From the NCBI GenBank assembly GCA_006937955.1, contig SSNP01000042.1, forward strand, positions 1,685,216 through 1,749,215: 64,000 nucleotides of DNA, written 5' to 3'. The notes beneath the pieces were generated by a model. That model had not been told where the DNA came from and ran no database searches. It saw only the letters and a program-made list of their open reading frames with translations. This document shows, piece after piece, positions 35,601-50,000 of the stretch (positions are counted from its first letter, which is position 1; every line of letters starts with the position of its first letter). The stretch is from Pachypanchax playfairii (lineage: Eukaryota > Chordata > Actinopteri > Cyprinodontiformes > Aplocheilidae). Made by a program: the position numbers and the translations under genes.

Positions 35601-38600
35601 TCCACCTCAACATATCAAGTCAATAAATATACAACAATATTTCTTTTTTATGCTAATGATTTATATGATCTGAGTGTTTAGCTGCATCTGTAAAGTGTGT
35701 CTACTGTAAATTTGTCACTGCAAGAAGAAATAAATGAGTCAGTTGCTTATGACAGTTAATAAATGGGAAAAAATACAGAGCAGGAAGATGATTTTACAGC
35801 AGCGAGTCCCACCATCAAATCCAACTTTGTGGTGATGAAACAGTGAACTGACAACTAAAACAGGAAAGTGTACATATAGTTTTGTCATTTTGTCTTTGCA
35901 AGTAATCTCACATTTTAGTCTCTGAATGTAAATGTGTATAACTTCAATACATTCACACATCAGTTGTAACATTTGAATCCTTGATTTTTCATCAAACCAT
36001 CTATTTTGGTTAGATATAAATCAGAATAATAATTTTAGTTACCACAGCCTCGTGATGTGATTTACTCCTAATGAACTTTGGATGTTACAACGGGAAACCA
36101 AGAGTATTAAATCGTTAAAGTGTTAATGTAACATTATAAAATGCCATTAAGTTGGCAATTAATCACAGTGAAAAATAAAAAAGGAGGATTTTAGTGCTCC
36201 AAAACCTTTAGATTTCTAACTTCTATGCAGCAATGAAACACTGCCACTTTGTAACCTTTGACCTTTAAAGATATCATAAAACTTGTCCATTTGTAGTGAA
36301 ATAAAAAAATTCACAAATAAAAACAACAAGTTGATGGTTGTTTAATCATTTTTTTAACGTGGAGGGTTAAAAGTAAAAAAAAAATATTCTGAACTCAGGA
36401 GAAAAGACATTAAGTTATATTTATAATTTATTCAGAACAGTCTTAGCACAGTAGAATCACTAACTTTCTATCCACTTCCACAAAGTATGGATCAAATCTT
36501 TGTTACAGCTACCCTACATTAGAAAAGTTGCATTTAAATGAAACACAGACAATAACAATGATTATTTTCAGCTTCATTTAGAGTTGCTTTAACTTCTGTT
36601 GTAACTTTTTTATTCTAAACATTGATTTAATAATAAAAAAAACACTGGTGAAAAAGTGCTATAGAACAAACATCTGGAGAGACGTATTTTCTCATGATAG
36701 TTTCTCTGAAGTTGACGGATATGTGATAGATGTGGATGTTGGTAACAGGTCTATGAGTTTGTCTTTGTTTCTTTGTTATTGATAAAAGTTTTTGTTTGAA
36801 GTTTTAAGCCGTCATTATTAAAACAAAGCAGCTTCTCGCTGCTTATCAACCCTGCATCGACTGTCTCAACAGCACCTGTCACCCGACCAATCAGAGTATT
36901 GACACTCATTGACAAGGACTTGAGGAGCAACAGGATGGTGAACTTGTCTAACACAAATCAGGGTCAGGGTAAAAACATGAGATGGGGAGGATTGTGAGTT
37001 AGACCCCCCCCCACTTGAATCCAATAGTGCTGTGTTTGCTCCTAATCAGTGATATGGGCTGAAAATGAGGGCAGAATTTTGGTGGGGTGTTGGTTTCAAC
37101 TGTTTGATACCATTAGAATTTTGCACATTCTTTTTGCACAAAAAGCTGAAGCTGCTGGAACATGTTCACAGTCCACTTTGATGCAACCTTCTTGTACTGC
37201 AAGCCACCTCAACCCTTTAACCAGTTCTTCCTCCCTCAGTCATTTTTCTACTCCTACCAAGGTCAATATCCTCAACAATTAGTCCGAGGAGGAGCAGCAG
37301 TATTTGAAGCATGGTCGCACCCTCTTCAAATGCCCCTTCAAGGGCTTTGGGGGGCAGCAACGCTATGTCAGACAAAAGTGAAAAGTGTACCCATTTCCTC
37401 TTTATGTCTCCATTTGCCACCTTCATTAGGGCTATTCATGAGCACTTAGAGGCCCCTTTTACATCCACACATCACCCTGGTCACGTCTAACCTCTCCTTA
37501 ATGCACCTTTACCAATCAAACCAATGGAAATCTGTGTGTGGGGGATGAAAGGAAGGTTGAAACCAACAAATGCAGCCACTGTGATGCTTTTATCCACCCA
37601 GTGCAGCCATACTGACTGGCCACTGGTCAGTCTTTTAAGAATCTGATTACACGGTCCTTGTTTAAATACACAGCTTTCATGGGGTATAGTAGCACAAATC
37701 CCTGTCTGTACTATTTTCCTTTTGTTAGAGGGAGAGATACCCACTGGCCTGTCAAGCCTCAGAGGAAGAGAAAACAAGAACAAGCCGGCAGTCAGGGAGA
37801 AAGATGAGTGTGAAAATACTGTGGGGTGAAGCAAGTACAAATGTTGAGCTCAGAGAAACTAGTCCCCTGTGGCTCCAAGTGCTGTGTTACAAAGAAAAAA
37901 AGAGATAGAATCATTACATCCAGCTCAGGATGATCTGTTTGTTCTCACAGTAGACTCACACGCTTTTTTTCTTAGATGGAGATACTTATGAATATTTGCT
38001 ACATTTAGTCATTTTGAATTCCAAACATCTGAGATTGGTTCTTTTTTTTTTCTTTGTGTCTTTTTTTTTTTCTTGTCTGCACAGCTGTCCCCTTCCATTC
38101 AACAGCTCTCACACACACTTTGAGAAAAAAGGGATTTTCCACAACATGTGTTGATGATAGGAGGTCTCAGTGTCTTCTGATCCCTGAAAACAAAGAGCTC
38201 ACAGCTCAGTTTTGGATTCAAGTAAGAGATTTGCATAGAAAAGTTCATAAACTTGGGACATAAGGATATGATCATAAAAGAGGGTAATAAAATTTTTTAG
38301 CTGTGACAGAATATTAAAAGTGGCAGTAAATTGAAGGCAGGCTGCAGAATGACCCTTACGGAGTGACTTCCTCGATTGGGACTTCTAATCTCAGCATGTG
38401 AGGGGGCACTTACTGTACACAGAGAATAAAACACCTCCAACCGACCCCTGACAGATATGGTTGTCTCTCACACTTTCATCCAGCTGGATAGTTAAGATTT
38501 AAGATAATGACACAACGACTTTCACGTTGATGCCGACATTGAATCTTTTTAAGAGGCCTCCTGCTGCCGAGCTGGGACGGCCTGTCAGCCACCTCCAGTG

Positions 38601-40080
38601 AAAGAGCTGAATGTCTTGCGTGTACTCGTTTCCCGATGTCAGGAAGAAATTGTTCGTAACATCGGCCCCTCACACTTGTCTCAACTCATTTATTTCAGCC
38701 AAGGTCTGCAGATATAAATAAAAGGAAATGTTACTGGAGCATTTAAAACTCGGCGCCAGCCTTGAGAGCTGTAATGTAACCACATATCATCAAAACTGCT
38801 GAATCTCCCTTTGTCACCACACGTGGCATGCAATTCCTCCAAAACATATTCACGTTTGTTGCCATTCATACAAATAAATAATCACAGGAAGCCAGGACAG
38901 CCCTTTAAAGCTGACCTCCACAGTAACACTGAGTGTCCCTCTTTTCCTGTTACAACTAAAAATAGGGGATTGAAATTATTTACCCTCCACTGGCATTTTT
39001 CTTTTCAATCTACAAACAATTTTTTTTTAGTTAGATTTAAAGGACTTTATCATAAATGTAGTTCAACAGGTGGTCTATAGATGGAGCTCTTCTCATTACA
39101 ATATGCATCAGATTATGAGGTTGGACTGGAGTACAAGTGTGCAACAGCATCCTAAAAGTTGAGCCCCGTCTTTGCAAACAAACATATTTGTTTCAGGATT
39201 AAATACCTAGACAAATTAGTCATATTTGTTTGTGTCCACTTTCGTTGTGTTTCTGTGCATTACTTAATACATCGGACCCCTTGTGAGTGAGTGTCAAACC
39301 ACAAACCACCAGGTCCCTGGAGCAGTATGACTTAATTGAGCTATCCTGGGAAATCTAATTACAATAATGCACAGAGGATCGTGTGATATTCCCCCTGCTC
39401 CTGCTCTAACACCTTTCCCTCAAACGCACAGACGTGCACACACTCTCGTGTGCCCTCGCTTGCATCGTGCACCCTGATAAAATGAGAGGGATGACGAGAG
39501 GAGTCACTGATATGTTAGAAAGGCTGTGGATATTCACAAACTGCAACAACCGTAAAAACGTTTATGGGAAGATGTTTTAATCACGATTCATGGGCCAGTA
39601 AACATTTAAAATGCAGTCAGTCAGATGCGAGGTCATAAAAAAGACAATATGATCAAGGAGTGACGTGTTTATAGGAGGACAGAAAAGTTTCCTGTTTGCT
39701 ATTTTGAAGAAATCTTTTTTTCCTTTTTTAAAAAAAAAAAAAAAAAGTTTTAATGACAAAATAAGGCTAGAATAAAGGTTGTAATTTAACATTGAATAGC
39801 TTGACACACATGTTAAAGAGACAAACCACAGAGCACACTCACATTATTGACCATCTTAATTAATCAGAAAAGGAGATTTGAGTTTTTATCTTACATAAAT
39901 AAAAGTAGAAGTGTTGTTGCTGCAATCTAGAGATTTGATTTGGATCCAAACTGACAAGAACAAATAAACGTGTTTTTATTATCCTATAAAATAACATTCA
40001 TCTGATGTTTTTTCTTTTTACATAGCAGTTTGGAAAGCAGATGTGATTTGTGCATACTTTCTTAAAATGTCAATATGCAT
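35601..40080. other. Intergenic, no gene seen
   Basis: AT-rich desert. It includes a direct repeat of nuclear-receptor half sites (DR1) at 36252-36264 on the minus strand and a poly-A run at about 39730-39746. Stretches of higher complexity lie at 36830-36960 and 38330-38680. No gene was recognised. Confidence 0.4.
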
Positions 40081-43000
40081 TGTATGAGGTTTGTGATTGA
40101 GTGCAAGGTCAAAGGGACACTGAGGGAGGGGGAGAAAACAAGGGAATGAACTAAGAGAGGGGGGTTGCAACCATGCCCAAGGCCATACCCATGCAGACGG
40201 ACACCATATTGAAATTAGCAAATGGACTGCGTAGTGTCGCTCACTGCCCCATTTGCAGTCCACTCTTCTCCGGGTGATATACAGATGCACCTAGCGAGGG
40301 GACATCACTGCTTCACCAGGACATCAGGAAGGGGAACAGAAGGGGGTGGGGGGGATGTTACCTCCCCACCGTCCTAAAATGAAATGGGTTGAGTCTTATT
40401 TATTTACAGCATGTTTTGCACTCCTCCCATAACACTGTAAATCACCTGCATGGTCAAGGCTCCTTTCTCAAGCAAGGAGAGGAAAAGGACATAAAACATG
40501 TGATCTCTATGATGTTTAATTCCAGAATCACGCATGATCTGTCAATTTCCATATATCAGGCTTTATGAGTCATATTTTAAATACAAAATCAGGTTTATGA
40601 ATATATATCTGTGAATTACGAGCGGTCATACGCATTATACGGTGTACAGCATGTCTATAGGCCCCACCAATATTTATGAGGTATCTATAGTGTCGCTCAC
40701 GTAAGGATAAGGGATGGGTGATGCTGAGGTCTTCCGTGGCTGATTATGTATCACTTCACGTGCACTCTTATCACGGTGTTGACTGTTTGACTCCCAGTTT
40801 ATCTCTGAAATGATGTGAAAATGATAATCAGGTTAATGTGAAATATGATGCAGCACATTTTTCAAGTAATTTATGCCCACAGAAAACCTTCGGTTTGGAT
40901 CGTCTGATACAAGGAAATCTGACACTCATTGGAATTAAATTATATGGTGTGGCAGACAGTCACAAAGACAGTAGGTGTGTATGAGCGAGTGTGTGTTTCT
41001 GTGTCTGTGTAGAATTCCATCAGAAGGAATTCTCCTGGGACCAGACCTGGTCTTTGGCTCTAAAAAGGCCTGGACTTCCTCCATTTTGGCAAACAAGTGC
41101 ATTTGCTTTAAGGCCATTGGAGATTTCTAACCTTTGTTTGACACACTGAAAAGGTCAGGCCCATCCGTGGCTTCCCACCGGAGTCAAGTTGAAACATTTC
41201 CTCCCTGGTCTTTGCACCCAAGAAAATCCTTCGTACCCAACAAGAACTGTGTAGGTCATCAATCTGCACATGGAAAAAATTCTAATTTTTAAGCAAAATT
41301 TAAATCCACTTTTAGTTTTGGGCCAGGCTGGATTGGCTTTTAACTTGCCAAAGAGACAAAAGTAATCTTTATTTCTCCAAATTTAAAGATTCATCCACAA
41401 TCCAGGTAAGATATTAATCATCCCTTCCACAGAAACCCACATAAGAAGATCTGAACTATTTCTCCCAAGAATAAAATCTAATCTTTAATCTGACACTGCA
41501 TTGATTAATCCCACTTGCACAGATGAGATGAATGTCTTAATGTGATTCAAAACACTGGATTGACATAGAGTAATAACTCTGTAATTGTGTTAAACGCCTG
41601 TGAAGTGAGCACACACACCAACCTGTGTAAGTTTTTCTCCAACTGATGGACGTTTCCATGCTTATCAATGTTCCTTATTATTTTTAAACCAGTGGTTAAA
41701 TTGGAAAAGCCCATAAGAACAAGTGAATACATGGCAGAGGTAATAAAAGAGAAGGAAGAAAATCCTTTCTCTCACATACACACACATTTCCCAACTGTGC
41801 TTTCCTTGGGTGGAGGAAGATACATTCTGCAGATAGTTAGAAATATTTCTGCTCCCCTGCAGGCTCGTATCAGTGGGCAGTACAGATAAAGATACAGTAA
41901 GGTAAATAAATCTCAAATGAAGGGACTAAACCCTTAACATGCAGTTATCTTTGTGTGTATTTGTATGTGTGTGTTTATACAGTTTATTACCCACCTGCTC
42001 GCTCACAGCTCTTGTGTTCATACAATCTTTAAATTTTGGAGAACACATGCGCGCTGATATTAGCTATTTTCTCTGCGGCACCAGTGGGTCAGTGTGGTCT
42101 CATCCTACCTCGTCATGTGCAATATCTTTTCTCTGTGTCCATGGGGATGTGGTCTCAAGAGATTCTGTACGTTTGCATAATTTCTGCAGCGGTTGAAACA
42201 GAGAAACTTGCTCTTGCAGAGACAGAGAGACATGTCATGGTTTATTGTTCCAGTTTTTTGTTGGAAGCAGACCCTGACCAAAAGAGTCTGTTTTTTTACT
42301 ATATTATTGCATTATGATCTGATAAAAAATGTCATCAGAGTAATTTGACAAACTGGGACGAAGGTCCTGCTGATGGCCATCGGGGTTTTCGAGGGCAACA
42401 GCTCATCCATGCATTAAGTAGTGCAGGAGTGTAACCTGATAAATGCACTTAAAACAGTGAAGATGGACAATGAGAGGGTGAAATCTCAGATGGTCTGATC
42501 TGTGTGCCTGCTAGGCACTTTGACAGCCTATTGATCAGTACTGGGCCGGGTCAGAGGTGTGGGGATGCATGGCTCGGATACAATTTGTGGGACAGGTGCA
42601 GCACAGCAGTAACCTAGATCTATTAGGAAATAGATCTACTCCTGAGCCCATTACATTGTCCTTTTGTTAAAGACCAGACATGTTGTTGACTGCTGGCATT
42701 CTTTTTCCTCTGCCAAGATGGAGGAATTTTATTCTACAATATAATACACAACAACAATATAGCAATCTGTCTGCCTTCTGAAATTGATGTGACGTAACGT
42801 TTCTGTCTGGGACATTGATAGCTCTATGGTTGTGAAAATGCCCTGCTCCTGTTATTGAATAGTAATAGGCTTGTAGGCCGGTGCCTCCAATTTCACAAAT
42901 GGAGCAATAAATACACATAACAGAATCAGTGGAACAATAAGAATCGCAATAAAGATCGTTTGTGCCTTAAAAAACAAGAAGCAGAGCGCAGGGAGGTGAA

Positions 43001-43740
43001 GGGAGGCAGAGGCGGGAGGTCAAAGTAAAAATCTGACAAAAGAAAGGGATGAAAAGTGTGTGTGAGACAGAGAGGGAGTAAAACACAGGCAGAAAGACGG
43101 TGGCCCACTCTTCATTTCTGTGCCACAAGCTCTCATGGGCATTTACGTGCTCCGTTTTCAACCTAAGTGTAATTTGAGGCCTGGATTGATACAAAGTGTA
43201 TGCAGCAGCTCTGTTCAAACCCAATCATTCATCCTGACGTGTAATCCTTTCCCTCACCATCATCACGTTGCTGTGGGAATAATGAAAAACACTTAAGCAA
43301 TACACAGTAGTCATACAGCTGCAAGTTGGAGGCCTCATTTTGATGAGGTGTCACGTAACTCTAATGAAAGGTGTTTTGACCTGCCGGTGGAGGCAAATGA
43401 TTGTCTTATTACTGTATCTGTGAGAAACTTATTGATGCTTTTAACTGGTTCATCTGGATGGGGGGAAAAAAAAAAGGAGAACGTTGTTTTTAAAAACACA
43501 GCAGCTCTGGAGCTCCTTTTTCACACTTCTGCCATTGTTTCTTCATTGAGGATTATTACAATTAATTGGTTGGCAAGACATTATTTCAAAAAGGGAAATT
43601 GGCTCTCATAATTATATAGTGAAGGGAATACTTTAACTCCCTGGAATATCAACTTCCTGAAATAATGGAGCACCCCCCTCCCCTCCCACCACCATCAGTG
43701 TTAGCGCGTCTGTCTGCCTGTTTCCTGTGACGGATCCATT
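40081..43740. other. Intergenic with regulatory-looking patches
   Basis: A DR1 nuclear-receptor motif, AGGTCAAAGGGAC, lies at 40106-40118. A patch at 40560-40760 is rich in CpG-containing, high-complexity sequence. A small perfect hairpin (8-bp arms 41011-41018 and 41026-41033) surrounds a 7-nt loop. No gene was recognised. Confidence 0.4.
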
Positions 43741-46075
43741 TTCAACAGTCCCTGGCCCTGCAGCTGCTGTGGTTGATTGCTCTATGGTTTGGTGGCCTGG
43801 GTGAATCTCTCACTGGCTTGCCTCACTCACAGCCACCAATCTCCGGTCTTCTGGGAACTCCGATCTGCTCTTCATCCCATCTCACCTCTGCACTCAGTCT
43901 GTGTGTATGTTTGCGACTGGCCATCTCAGAATGCGTATATACACCAACCGGAAGGGGGGGTGGGTGCCATGACCAGAGTTGCTACACTGAATTAATAACC
44001 AAGTAGAAATGCTGCACAGAAAGTGTAGTCAAGAATAAATGTGTGAATAATGATTAATAAACTGTTTTAAATGGCTGGATTTGATTTTTAACAATTAAAA
44101 GTCAAAGCACACAAAAAAAAATAAAAACAGAGTTCAGTGAGTATTTAATTCAGTGATTCCTTTACCCTTTTGAAAATAAAAACAGAACATACACAGATAT
44201 TGGTGATTTAACAATCAGAGATATCAATGTACACCATTGCCAAATGATATATTTCACACAATAAATACTCACAGTGCAGAAGCAGGAACTTAGTTACCTG
44301 CTCCCGGCTGTAATTTGTCATCAAGGGACCAATTCTGACACATTGATGCTCGTACAAACACAGTAACCAAAATGGTGATTGCACCCACTGATGGTCAAGT
44401 CGTATTGTCAACATGAAGCATGCTTTTACCTTTACAAACAGTCTGTCAGGGATGAACAGGATGAGAGGATCCATGACTACAGTTACAAATGTTTTGGCAA
44501 GAGCAATGAGGGAGAATATATTTATTTGTTTTTTTTATTTATTTTTTTGATAAAACAACGATGGCGCAGATAAAGGTGTGAGAATAATATGAAGCAGAAA
44601 TTGGAGAAAGATTAACGTGATAATGAGGTAGTAGTCAGCAGAGTGCTGCATACTTTATTTCCCGATGGTATTTCGTTAACCTACTGTATTGATGCTGATA
44701 TATTTACAGTACAACTACAGACAACTTGTAATGTAAGACATCTTTTGTTTGTTTTTTTTAACTCAATACAGTGTCGTCTTGCAGGGTAAAATGAAAAATC
44801 AATCAAGATTATGTGTAAAAATGCTCTAAATCTAAAACAAGAGCAAATCAAATAAATGTCGGATACTCAGAAAAGATTGTTTTGATTAAAATTATTTTGA
44901 GTATTTTGCTTAATTCTCCCAAATAATGGTAAAATGAAGTTATGCTAAAAGCATGCCTATAGCATGATTCCAGTCAGAATTGGTCCCTGTTGTATTGCAC
45001 AACAGTAAAATAAGTTACAGTTTTACCCTCTACAGTATAGAGCATGTTAACTGGACAGTTTGGGATGAGCAGAGAGGATAGTCCTCTTCCATCAGTGGCC
45101 AATCAGGTAGCTGCTTGAGAATCGTGGCTGCAACTCAAACTTATTTGTTTTATCACAGTATTGTTGTGTTGTCACATTACAGAAAATCCTACAGCAGTAT
45201 AAACAATGCTTTCCTTTTCACACCGAGAGCAGTGGACCACTCACATTATTGTGATGGACCTGTAGCCTAACATGAGGAGTTGGAGGGGGGGGGCATCACA
45301 TCTTGTACAGACACACTGTCAGGTTGCTGTTTCCCATTGAGGCATGTTTCTTGCATAGCTGTTCACAGGTGCATGAACGGACGCTCTGAGATCTCATCAC
45401 AGATGCCTGCCTCCTGGCTGTTGGGCAGAGTGTTACTCCACACCGGCCACCGTGTCAACACGAGGTCAAGAAGTGTTGTTCCACGTGTCTACTGTACTCC
45501 TGGCGCGAGGCTGCATAGGAAACAGTCTCCCGCTGGGTAAAAATAAACCCACTATGATGTGCCACTGCTTCTGCTTTGCACCTGCCGTTCACCTCCGTTT
45601 GGTTGAAGCCCTATAAAAGCAGACGCGGCTATTAAAAGATGGGAGGTGTCTAAAATGGTGAGAGCAGATGCCGGACACCTTGCTCCCTCTGTATGGGATG
45701 ACTCCACCGCAGGCTTAAAGGGGCCCAAAAATAGAGCGAGGCTGACATATGGGTCTCTGATTGTTTGAACACGGAATCTCATAGACTTCTGCCACTCGGC
45801 ATAAATCCTTTGAAACTTCCAGACCAAAACCCTGCTGATTATCTTTCACCTAGGCTGAATCAGGTCATTTATTTGCATGTTGAAAAGCAATTTCCCCAGG
45901 CTTAACCAATGGCCAAATCTGAGGTTTAGTGCGTGAGAACCACAAGTGCAGATCTCTTCAGGAGAGGAGATATAGGAGTGTAAAATAGTGCTGTGATTCA
46001 GATGTTTTATAAGCAACAGCATCATTGAGAAGCACAAGAAAGACAGGAAATTAGCCTGGCTTTCCAACAGCTCTC
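43741..46075. other. Intergenic, no gene seen
   Basis: Mixed composition. A GC-balanced stretch at 45280-45800 keeps frames open on both strands without recognisable products. The esrrb transcript may end near the right side of this block. Confidence 0.35.
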
Positions 46076-46844
46076 TTTATTGCTGAGTTACTACTGACTA
46101 TCTTACCTGTTTATAGATTGGTTAAACGTGTGACCAGTAAGTCTTCCGGTTCAGGACAATTAAACAAAGATCACACTGCTCTGGAGAGGTATATCCAAGG
46201 ACATTTAAACTGATAAAATAGTTCACATTTAGGTAACAACTTTCCTCATTTCAGCTCTTTTTTTTTCAGGAAAATGAAAAAAAAATGGCCGTTGGGTTTC
46301 CCAGTCTTAAAACTGTACACACAGCCATCCAAATCATGAGTATTTACATGTCCTGGTTGAGTCCAGGTCAAAAGGAAAAACTACACGTGTGAGACAACTG
46401 AGTCTGTGGATTGATGACAACGTTGCTCTCTTCTGAACAACTTTTGAATAAAAAGACATTTTTTTTGTCTTGTTACCAAGATTTACTTATTCTGAAGATG
46501 CTGAAGAGCAGAAAGTTCCTTCTTCATATACAGGATGACCACTGACAATTACCAAAAAAACCCCAAAAACTGTACATAGTATTTCTTATATATTTTAAAT
46601 TAATCTGCATCATTTTTATATTTATACTAATAACCAAGTTTTCCACTTATTTTTTTAACTTATCATTTTGTGTCCAAGGGTTCCAGGAAAAAGGAGGAGT
46701 AGGAGATGCTTGTCAATGTCCTCCACTTTTAATCTGCGTGTCTCCACCTGCTGAGAACCCTTCAGCCTTGTTTCAAGTTATTCTCTGTCTCCTTATTGTA
46801 TCTCTCCACTGATTTTGTGTCTGATCCTCCTTCCGTACCTCCGA
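46076..46844 (-). terminator. esrrb: Probable esrrb 3' UTR with candidate poly(A) signals
   Basis: Downstream of the esrrb stop on the minus strand, ATTAAA appears at 46733-46728 and AATAAA at 46081-46076. Either could end the transcript. Vertebrate esrrb 3' UTRs are often longer, so the end may lie further left. Confidence 0.3.
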
Positions 46845-47089
46845 TCAGACCTTGGCCTCCAGCATCTCCAGGAAGAGTTTGTGCATGGGCACCTTGCCCT
46901 GCACCTTGATGCTGTAAAAGTGCTGCACAGCCTTGGTGGCCGTCTGCCTCAGTAGGGGCAGTGTCATGAGCAGTTTGCCAGCCCGCCGTGGGTCCTCCTG
47001 ATGCTGGCTGCTCTCGTAGTCCTGCAGGGCCTCGTGGAGAGCGTCCTGCAGCTTCTGGACTGCCTCCATGTCCTCTATGTGCATGGAGT
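46845..47089 (-). other. esrrb: esrrb last coding exon
   Basis: Encodes [20 protein letters not shown] through [20 protein letters not shown] to the AF-2 helix and EAKV stop. The acceptor is cctagcag (47091-47090). The first Asp is split, with its G from the previous exon. Confidence 0.93.
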
Positions 47090-50000
47090 CTGCTAGGACA
47101 ATAGTACAGAAAGAAGCATGATGGATTTTCAAATAAAAGAATGAGAAAACTTTAAAGAAATATAGTTACCACCAATATATAGTGGTAATATAACAGTAGA
47201 CATTCTGAAATGGATTTTTCAACAACAAAATTAAATCTCATGATTGATCTTTTTTTGATCTTGTCTGTAGAAGAACGGTACAGAAGAAAATGATCAGTAT
47301 AACTCTCATCCTGACAAGATAAAAACAGGAAACAGCTTTTTTTTATTTATATAATTACTGTTTTGTGGACTGGGTGGAGTATCCATATGGCTTTTGACCA
47401 GAGGGATTGAAAATCAGTGTTGTCCTTTAGTAAACAAAGCAATGAATTTCATCCAAACTCTGCTGTGAGAGTACACGTTAAACATCTCACTGTTCCAAAG
47501 GACAGAACGCTGTAAAAAAAAAAGACTTTTGTTTTTAAATCCGCTGCTGAAATCCTAGATTGAATGGTTTTAAAGCAGGGTGCAGTTCCAGTCTGGCTTC
47601 CCTCTGATGTTTCTCACTCCTGTAACGTTACACTCCATGTTGGGGTTTTTCTGATCCAACTGCACATGTTGTTAATTCTCTCTTTTCTCATTTTCACCTT
47701 TTCCCGGCCCTGCTCCCGTCTCCTGGTCCCTCTCGGGGACAGCCCAGGGTGGCACTTTCTCTCACCGGTTAACTGGCATCTTGCACTCCGGAGACAGCGT
47801 GTCATTGGACGCTTGACTCGTCTCACCTTGGCGGGGCATATTTCACCACGCGGGACAATAAAAGGCAAAACAGATTTCAGGCTTCGCCCCAAATTCATTG
47901 ACTGGAACAACTGTATTCCCAAGACCTTGAGACATTTCTCACCCTGACGGTTTTCAAATCCACCGTGGTAAAATGAAGTAGGTCGTTTTGTAAAGTGAAT
48001 GTGGGAGGGGGTGACTGAGGGAGGGGGGAAGAACAAAAGCCAAAAAAAGGGGGAAAAAAAAAAATCACAGATGAGGATGTTGATGCGACATAATTATCTC
48101 TTGTTCTTTTCACAGCGGCTGCTTTTACACCCAAACCGGTTTTGCAAATCAAACCAATTCTTGCTGTATTTTTCACACATTTTTGTGACAAACCGTATCT
48201 GAACTGCACTTTAATGGAAGGTTTTACTGCAAGAGGGAAAAAAAAATGAGGAGAAAATAAAAAGAGCAATGGAGACATCTCAACAGATGGGAATGAAAAG
48301 AGGGCAGCGCACCGCTTCCTTCAGTGGAGGAGGGGTAAACTAAAAAAAAAAAAAAAAAACAACTTTGAAGAAACAATTTCCTCGCAATCCATCAGTGAGC
48401 CCACGTCGATCGAATTGATAAACTGCTAATTACAAAATCAATCGCTATGAATTTTCACAGCTGTCAGACACACGGGTTCCCGGGAGAGTGATCTCCCAGA
48501 GACCTTGTTCTAACATTTTGGACACCCTCCTGCCCCCCCACCCCCACCTGACTCCCAGAAGCTCTGCTGTCTGAAAGCAAACTCCCTACATCAGCATTTT
48601 TCAGCACCCGACAAAATAAGAGCAAGAGGCCTGGTGACCCAGGCACGCATTGATCAGCGCGGGACAGGTCCTGCCTCCTCAAAAGGCACCTTGTCAATAG
48701 CAACGTGCCGTCTTCGCATTGGAACAAACGAGGCCCATCACTCCCTGATATTCATTCCATTCGACTTAACACATTTTATTGACAGGCCCCGCGCTCCTAA
48801 TGAAATGCTAAATTTACCTCACACGGCTGCTGTGCCCTGCAGCTACTGTTATAGGGATGGAAAGAGCGGAGGGGGAGGAAGGGAGGGAGCAGTGGAGAAA
48901 TACCACAACACACAAGGTGTTCAATTAAAAAAAAAATCTAAACCTTCTCCATCCCTTCATTCTCATATGCCGGTCTTTTTTCACTTATTTGCTCCGTCTC
49001 TGTCTCAGAAGTGAAGGTTAGAATAAAAACTCCTTAAAAGGTAAGACATGACTAACTGAGGAGCACTTATAATAAATATCACTTTTGTTTTTTCAAAAAA
49101 ATAAAAGATTTTAGTTCAGTTTATTTATTTTTTGGGGTCATGTGTCTAATTTTATTAATTCTGTAACTAAACCCCAGGAAAAGTTTAAAATATAATTTCC
49201 ATTCTTTTAAATTATAGAAGTGCAAATTGACTTGGGATAATTTTATCATAAACAACTAAAAAATGATTTTTTATTTTAATTCATATCTTACATATTTCAT
49301 TTTTTTTTTAAATAATTTAAAACTATGATCATTTAAGATTTAAAAAAAAAAGTACATAAGATTCTGAAATAAAATCCCAATAGTTTGATAAAAAATCAGC
49401 TTCAAAGATTAAATTGATTAGAAATTAGGCTATTTAAACACAGGAAAATGTAACGCTTTATTGCAGAATTATGTTCACTTTGTTTACTATCAAAAAACAA
49501 ATAAGGTATTTTTAAATTTTTTTTTTCTCTTACATCTGATCATTTTAAACTATGTTAGAAATTACATTTAATGAAACATCAGCTTATGTCGTGTTAGTAT
49601 GCTGTTGATGTCCCACCTGAGTTGGCGAGAGCGATGGCTTTGAGGGTCACAAACTCCTCCTTCTCCACTTTCAGCTTCTTGTACTTGCGAACCAGCTGCA
49701 GGATGGAGACGTAGAGGTCGAGCAGGCCCGTCAGCCGCGAGTGCTCCTCATCCATGATATAGTCCTCGGCGTACACCAGCTCGTCTTCATATGGCAGTGA
49801 GCGGAACACGATGCTGAGGATGAGGATTTCCATCCATGCGCTCTGCAGTAGACTCATCTGGTCTCCTAAAGAGAGTGTGGAGAAGCCTAGACGAGAAGAT
49901 GAAAACATTGTAAGGGGAACTTGATGGTGGAAAACATCATGAATTGACATGCAGATACAAAAAAAAAAACAGATTTCATAGTGAAACGAAACCCGAACCA

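Noticed and set aside
41011..41033. Small hairpin with 8-bp arms as a microRNA or regulatory stem
   Set aside because: Far too short for a pre-miRNA and easily explained by chance in this length of sequence.
47564..48036. Overlapping 127- and 140-codon frames on opposite strands
   Set aside because: Both strands are open in a GC-balanced intronic patch; neither matches a known family, so chance is likelier.
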